64,000 bases of DNA, taken from positions 14,232 to 78,231 of the forward strand of contig CAMLJY010000026.1 of assembly GCA_946480465.1 (NCBI GenBank), read 5' to 3'. The position numbers were made by a program, and so were the translations under genes. The DNA comes from an uncultured Burkholderiales bacterium. GTDB taxonomy: Bacteria > Pseudomonadota > Gammaproteobacteria > Burkholderiales > Burkholderiaceae. Shown piece by piece: positions 60,564 through 64,000 of this stretch. The first letter of the stretch is position 1, and each line of letters starts with the position of its first letter. The notes below the pieces were generated by a model, which saw only the letters and a program-made list of their open reading frames with translations, had not been told where the DNA came from and ran no database searches.

Positions 60564-62867
60564 CTAGAAGCGCAGCTCGCCGCGCAGCGTCACGGTGGTG
60601 TAGCTTTTCGCCACCGTGTCCTGCGTCTGCCAGCCGCCCTTGTCGAGCAGCACCGTGCTGCCGGTCTCGTAATCCAGCGGACCGGCATTGGACAGGGACA
60701 GCCGGGCGCTGGCCAAGGGCCCGAAGCGCCACAGCGCATAGGCGTCGGTCACGCGCTTGCGGCCCTGGCGGACCTGCTGCTCGTCGATCTGACGGATGAC
60801 GATGACCGGCGTGTAGTTCAGGTTGCCGCCCACCGTCAGCGGCGTGCCGTGCAGCGGCCAGTCGAAACCCAGGTTGGCGATGTAGCGCGGCTGCTGGTCG
60901 AGCCGGTTGTTCGGGCCCGGAACGCCGTCCACGCGGGACCACAGCAGGCTCAGGTTGCTGCGCAGCGACAGCGGCCACTCCGTGGCCCAAAGGTCCGAGG
61001 CGCGCAGCTTGGCTTCCAGCTCGATGCCGGCCGACAGTGCGCCGCCGACGTTCTGCGGCCGCGAGACATGGCGCGGGACGCTGGCATAACTCACCGTTTC
61101 CCGCTGTGTCACGTTGCGGATGAGGTTGTCGATGCTGCGCAGGAAGGCATTGGCGCTGACGATGCCGCCGGCATCGAGGTAGTGCTCGTAGGCCAGGTCC
61201 AGCCCCCAGGCCAGCTCCGGCTTCAGCGCGGGGTTGCCGGCGCGGTCCGGGTTCGCGGCATCGTTCTCGGCATCGGGGTTGGAATGGCGCGCGGCGAGGA
61301 CCGGCCGCGCGATCAGCTGCGAGGTGCTGGGGGCCTTGTAGCTGCGGGCCAGGCTCAGCCGCACCTGGTCGCGCGGGGCGTCGGGCAGCTTCCACACCAT
61401 GTGCAGCAGCGGCGTCAGCACGCTGCTGCGGTTGCGCACCGATTGCCGGGCCGAGTCGCTGCGGGTCTCGATGCCCTCCCAGCGCAGGCCGGCATAGAAC
61501 GAGAAGCGCTTGCTCCAGTCCCACTCGTCCTGCGCATAGGCGGCCAGCCGCAGCGTGCGGGCCTCCAGGTTGTCGCCGAACTCGGTGAGCAGCGGCTGGC
61601 CATCGAGCAAGGTGCGGCGCTCGTCGCGGCGCTGGCCGCGCTGCAGTTCCCAGCCGGCCGACACGCTGTGCCGCTCGGCCAGCAGCTGGGAGAACTTGCC
61701 GCTCACATCGAACGTCAGGTCGCGCTGGCCGCCATCGTCCGTGCGCACGCGCAGGCGCTTGCCGGCGCCGTCGAACTCCCCGCGCTGCGATGCGCTCTCG
61801 GCCCGCGCCAGCATGCTGCCGAATCGCAGCTGCAGCCGCCCGCCGTCGCCGGTGGGCTTCTGCCAGCTGCCGTTCAGCCGTGCCATGCGGCTGGTGCTTT
61901 CGCTGCGCGTCAGCGCCAGGTCGTAGGGCTGGCACTCCTGCAGCGCCGGCTGCGCCAGGCATTCCAGGCTGGCCGTCCGGTTCGGCCAGTCCAGCGTGCC
62001 CCGCGCGCTGCCGCGCGAGCGCACGGCATGGAAGAAGGGCTGCAGGTCGAGGTTCTCTCCGGGTGCCCGCCGGAACTGCAGGCGCGACGTGAGGAACACG
62101 CCTTCGCGCGTGTCGGTGCCTGCGCTGGTGCCGAACTGCTCCAGTGTCGGCCGGCCCTGCGCGTCGTAGCGGCGCTGGATGTTGCGGCTGTCGTGGCCCT
62201 GCCGGTTGCGGAACGCGGTGGCGGTCAGGTTGTAGCCGAGCTTGTCGTTCTGGCCACTGTAGGTCCAGCTCAGACCCGCCCGGGGTCGGTCGTCCTCGAA
62301 GCCGCCACCGAACTTGAAGTCGTTCGCCCGGCGCTTGAAGTCCTCGCGCATCACGACGTTGATGGTGCCGGCGATGGCCCGGGCGCCATGCTCGGCCACC
62401 GGCGCCCGCATGATCTCGATGCGCTCGATCTGCTCCGGCGCGATGGCGTCCAGCGAGAAGCCCGGCGGCATGCGCTGCCCATCGATCAGGATCTGCGTGT
62501 AGCCCCCGCCCATGCCGCGCATGCGGATCGGCCCGCCGCGGCCGGGCGGGCCGCCGAGGCTGACACCGGGCAGGCGCTTGAGCACCTCGCCGAGCGAGGC
62601 ATCGCCCATGCGGTCCAGCTCCTCGCGGCCATAGACGATGCGCGACGCGGTGGAGCGGCGCCGGTCGGTGTTGTTGTCGCTGCCGCTGGAGCCGGTGATC
62701 TCCACCTGCTGCAGCTGCCCCGCCGGCCGGCGCTGGAGCGTCGGCGCGGAGGCGGCCTGGGCCGGCCCGGGTGCCGAGGCGGCCGCGGGCGGCGGCGGGG
62801 TCTGCGCGTGGGCAGCGGCGGCGCAGATCAGGCCACCCCAAGCGAGGCGGCGAGGCAGTGCGGTCAT
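60564..62867 (-). CDS. TonB-dependent outer-membrane receptor
   Basis: 767 aa. A signal peptide (~1-22) and a Pro/Ala-rich spacer precede the plug domain (~50-180, QLQQVEITGSSGSDNNTDRRRSTASRIVYGREELDRMGDASLGEVLKRLPGVSL). The barrel follows, ending in aromatic GELRF for Bam recognition. No obvious TonB-box pentapeptide could be assigned. Ligand unknown. Located 121 bp downstream of egtD on the same strand; convergent with the SDR gene. Confidence 0.92.
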   Translation of the reverse strand: MTALPRRLAWGGLICAAAAHAQTPPPPAAASAPGPAQAASAPTLQRRPAGQLQQVEITGSSGSDNNTDRRRSTASRIVYGREELDRMGDASLGEVLKRLPGVSLGGPPGRGGPIRMRGMGGGYTQILIDGQRMPPGFSLDAIAPEQIERIEIMRAPVAEHGARAIAGTINVVMREDFKRRANDFKFGGGFEDDRPRAGLSWTYSGQNDKLGYNLTATAFRNRQGHDSRNIQRRYDAQGRPTLEQFGTSAGTDTREGVFLTSRLQFRRAPGENLDLQPFFHAVRSRGSARGTLDWPNRTASLECLAQPALQECQPYDLALTRSESTSRMARLNGSWQKPTGDGGRLQLRFGSMLARAESASQRGEFDGAGKRLRVRTDDGGQRDLTFDVSGKFSQLLAERHSVSAGWELQRGQRRDERRTLLDGQPLLTEFGDNLEARTLRLAAYAQDEWDWSKRFSFYAGLRWEGIETRSDSARQSVRNRSSVLTPLLHMVWKLPDAPRDQVRLSLARSYKAPSTSQLIARPVLAARHSNPDAENDAANPDRAGNPALKPELAWGLDLAYEHYLDAGGIVSANAFLRSIDNLIRNVTQRETVSYASVPRHVSRPQNVGGALSAGIELEAKLRASDLWATEWPLSLRSNLSLLWSRVDGVPGPNNRLDQQPRYIANLGFDWPLHGTPLTVGGNLNYTPVIVIRQIDEQQVRQGRKRVTDAYALWRFGPLASARLSLSNAGPLDYETGSTVLLDKGGWQTQDTVAKSYTTVTLRGELRF

Positions 62868-62988
62868 CGGCGGGCGGATCGGCGGGTCACACGGCGCGGC
62901 AGCATGCCTGCGGCTGGTAAAGGCGGTGTGAAGCGGGCGCCCGATCGGCCTCCGGGTTCCGCTTGCCGACGGCCGCCGCCCGCGCCTT

Positions 62989-63942
62989 TCAACGCCGCGG
63001 CGCGGCGAGCCAGTGCACGCTGAAGAGCCGCGCCTCGTCGACCCAGGTGGCCTGCGGCTCGAAGCCGGCGCCGCGCGCGAGCCGGCGGAAGCCCTCCACC
63101 GTGTACTTGCAGGAGTTCTCGGTGTGCAGGGTCTGGCCTTCGTCGAAGACGAAACGCTCGCCGCAGACCACCACCTCCTGCCGGCGCCGGCTCACCAGGT
63201 GCATCTCGATGCGCTGCTCGCGGGGGTCGTAGAAGGCGTAGTGGGCAAAGGCATCCAGGTCGAAGGCGCAGCCCAGCTCGCGGTTGGCGCGCGCCAGCAG
63301 GTTCTTGTTGAAGGCCTCGGTGACGCCGGCGGCGTCGTTGTAGGCCCGGTGCAGCAGCGCGGGATCCTTCACCAGGTCGACGCCGATCAAGAGGCCGCCG
63401 CCGGCAAGCGCCACCGCGGCTCGCCGCAGGAAGGCCAGCGCCTCGTCGGCAGAGAAGTTGCCGATCGACGACCCCGGGAAGAAGCCGACCCGCCGGCGCG
63501 CGCCGGGCGGCAGCGGCGGCAGCACCAGGTCGGCGGCGAAGTCTGCGACCAGCGGCTCGACCGCCAGGCCGGGATGCTCGGCGGCCAGCAACCGGGCATG
63601 CTGCAGCAGGTGCTCGGCCGAGAGGTCGATCGGCAGGAAGCGCGCCGGCCGGTCCAGCGCGTCCAGCAACAGCCGCACCTTGCGCAGCGAGCCGGCACCG
63701 TACTCGACCAGGTCGGCGCCGGAGCCGATGCACTCGGCCATCTCGCGGCCATGGCGGACGAGCAGCGCCAGCTCGGTGCGGGTCGGATAGTACTCCGGCA
63801 ACTCGCAGATGCGGTCGAACAGGGCCGAGCCGGCCGCGTCGTAGAAGAACTTGGGCGGCACCGAGCGCGGCGTGCGGCGCAGGCCGTCCAGCAGGGCCAG
63901 CGCCAGCGGGTGTCGGGTCCAGGGTCCGGCGGGAGCGTTCAT
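62989..63942 (-). CDS. egtD: L-histidine N-alpha-methyltransferase (ergothioneine biosynthesis)
   Basis: 317 aa. EgtD trimethylates histidine to hercynine with AdoMet. Diagnostic segments: PPKFFYDAAGSALFDRICELPEYYPTRTE, VEYGAGSLRKVRLLL (AdoMet site), VGFFPGSSIGNF, AYNDAAGVTEAFNKNLLARANRELGCAF (His-binding Asn/Tyr). Length typical. Start overlaps the egtB stop by 4 bp, so translation is coupled. Confidence 0.96.
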   Translation of the reverse strand: MNAPAGPWTRHPLALALLDGLRRTPRSVPPKFFYDAAGSALFDRICELPEYYPTRTELALLVRHGREMAECIGSGADLVEYGAGSLRKVRLLLDALDRPARFLPIDLSAEHLLQHARLLAAEHPGLAVEPLVADFAADLVLPPLPPGARRRVGFFPGSSIGNFSADEALAFLRRAAVALAGGGLLIGVDLVKDPALLHRAYNDAAGVTEAFNKNLLARANRELGCAFDLDAFAHYAFYDPREQRIEMHLVSRRRQEVVVCGERFVFDEGQTLHTENSCKYTVEGFRRLARGAGFEPQATWVDEARLFSVHWLAAPRR

Positions 63943-64000
63943 CAGCGGGCCTCGCGCGCGAGCCGCAGCCCGCTGAACTGCCAGCGCGCGGCCGGCGGGA
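63942..64000 (-). CDS. egtB: ergothioneine synthase EgtB, C-terminal fragment (gene continues beyond window)
   Basis: The last 18 full codons before the TGA at 63944-63942 read PPAARWQFSGLRLAREAR, the typical end of EgtB formylglycine-generating-enzyme-like sulfoxide synthases. The stop overlaps the egtD ATG. Identified from this tail plus the egtD context only. Confidence 0.7.
   Translation of the reverse strand, partial: PPAARWQFSGLRLAREAR

Overview
The window is about 64 kb of very GC-rich, gene-dense DNA with the gene content of a betaproteobacterium in the order Burkholderiales. The Rubrivivax/Leptothrix/Roseateles-like group is the best guess. That placement is an inference from GC content, PEP-CTERM/PrsT proteins, GTP-type PEP carboxykinase, a Glp glycerol ABC transporter and YiaA/DUF2145 genes; no rRNA is present to confirm it. 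I see no rRNA, tRNA, CRISPR array, intact transposon or integrase.

Region by region. 1-7.2 kb: a truncated secreted alpha/beta hydrolase and a membrane-anchored AraC-type regulator face a large SARP-like (BTAD) AAA+/TPR regulator and a PEP-CTERM protein, followed by a relic of a DUF1016 nuclease gene. 7.2-17.3 kb: a complete glycerol regulon, with glpD-S-T-P-Q-U-V transcribed leftward and divergent from glpR-glpK. 17.4-21.6 kb: a small hypothetical gene, alaC and penicillin-binding protein 1A. 21.7-29.3 kb: queA and tgt, usually neighbours, separated by about 5.3 kb that carries a membrane protein, a microsatellite, an ECF41 sigma-factor operon with a recognisable cognate promoter, and a large RTX/PPC-repeat protein. 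29.3-34.3 kb: a SNF2-like ATPase with a histone-H1-like tail, facing an exosortase-type CAAX protease homologue coupled to an MFS-acyltransferase fusion.

34.4-44.3 kb: DUF2145/hypothetical/YiaA cluster, Tat-exported amidohydrolase, XRE regulator, CoA-transferase, MOSC protein, pckG with a structured leader, phosphoesterase, UspA and a 71-aa gene. 44.4-48.3 kb: a PEP-CTERM/PrsT pair. 48.5-54.8 kb: LysE-type exporter with dadA, a YegD-like Hsp70, a YecA-family protein, an ornithine-cyclodeaminase-family reductase, a possible small RNA with terminator, and a LysR regulator divergent from mmsA (54.9-56.5 kb). 56.5-64 kb: Hpt protein, an NMT1-type ABC importer, an SDR, a TonB-dependent receptor, and egtB(partial)-egtD for ergothioneine.

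The best-supported physiological units are glycerol uptake and catabolism (feeding gluconeogenesis together with pckG), an exosortase-sorted envelope protein system whose exosortase lies outside the window, a self-contained ECF41 stress-type operon, and ergothioneine synthesis. The most unusual items are the ECF41 operon with its exact-consensus promoter beside a hexanucleotide microsatellite, the H1-tailed SNF2-like ATPase, and a 20-bp block shared upstream of the SARP-like regulator and the neighbouring PEP-CTERM gene.
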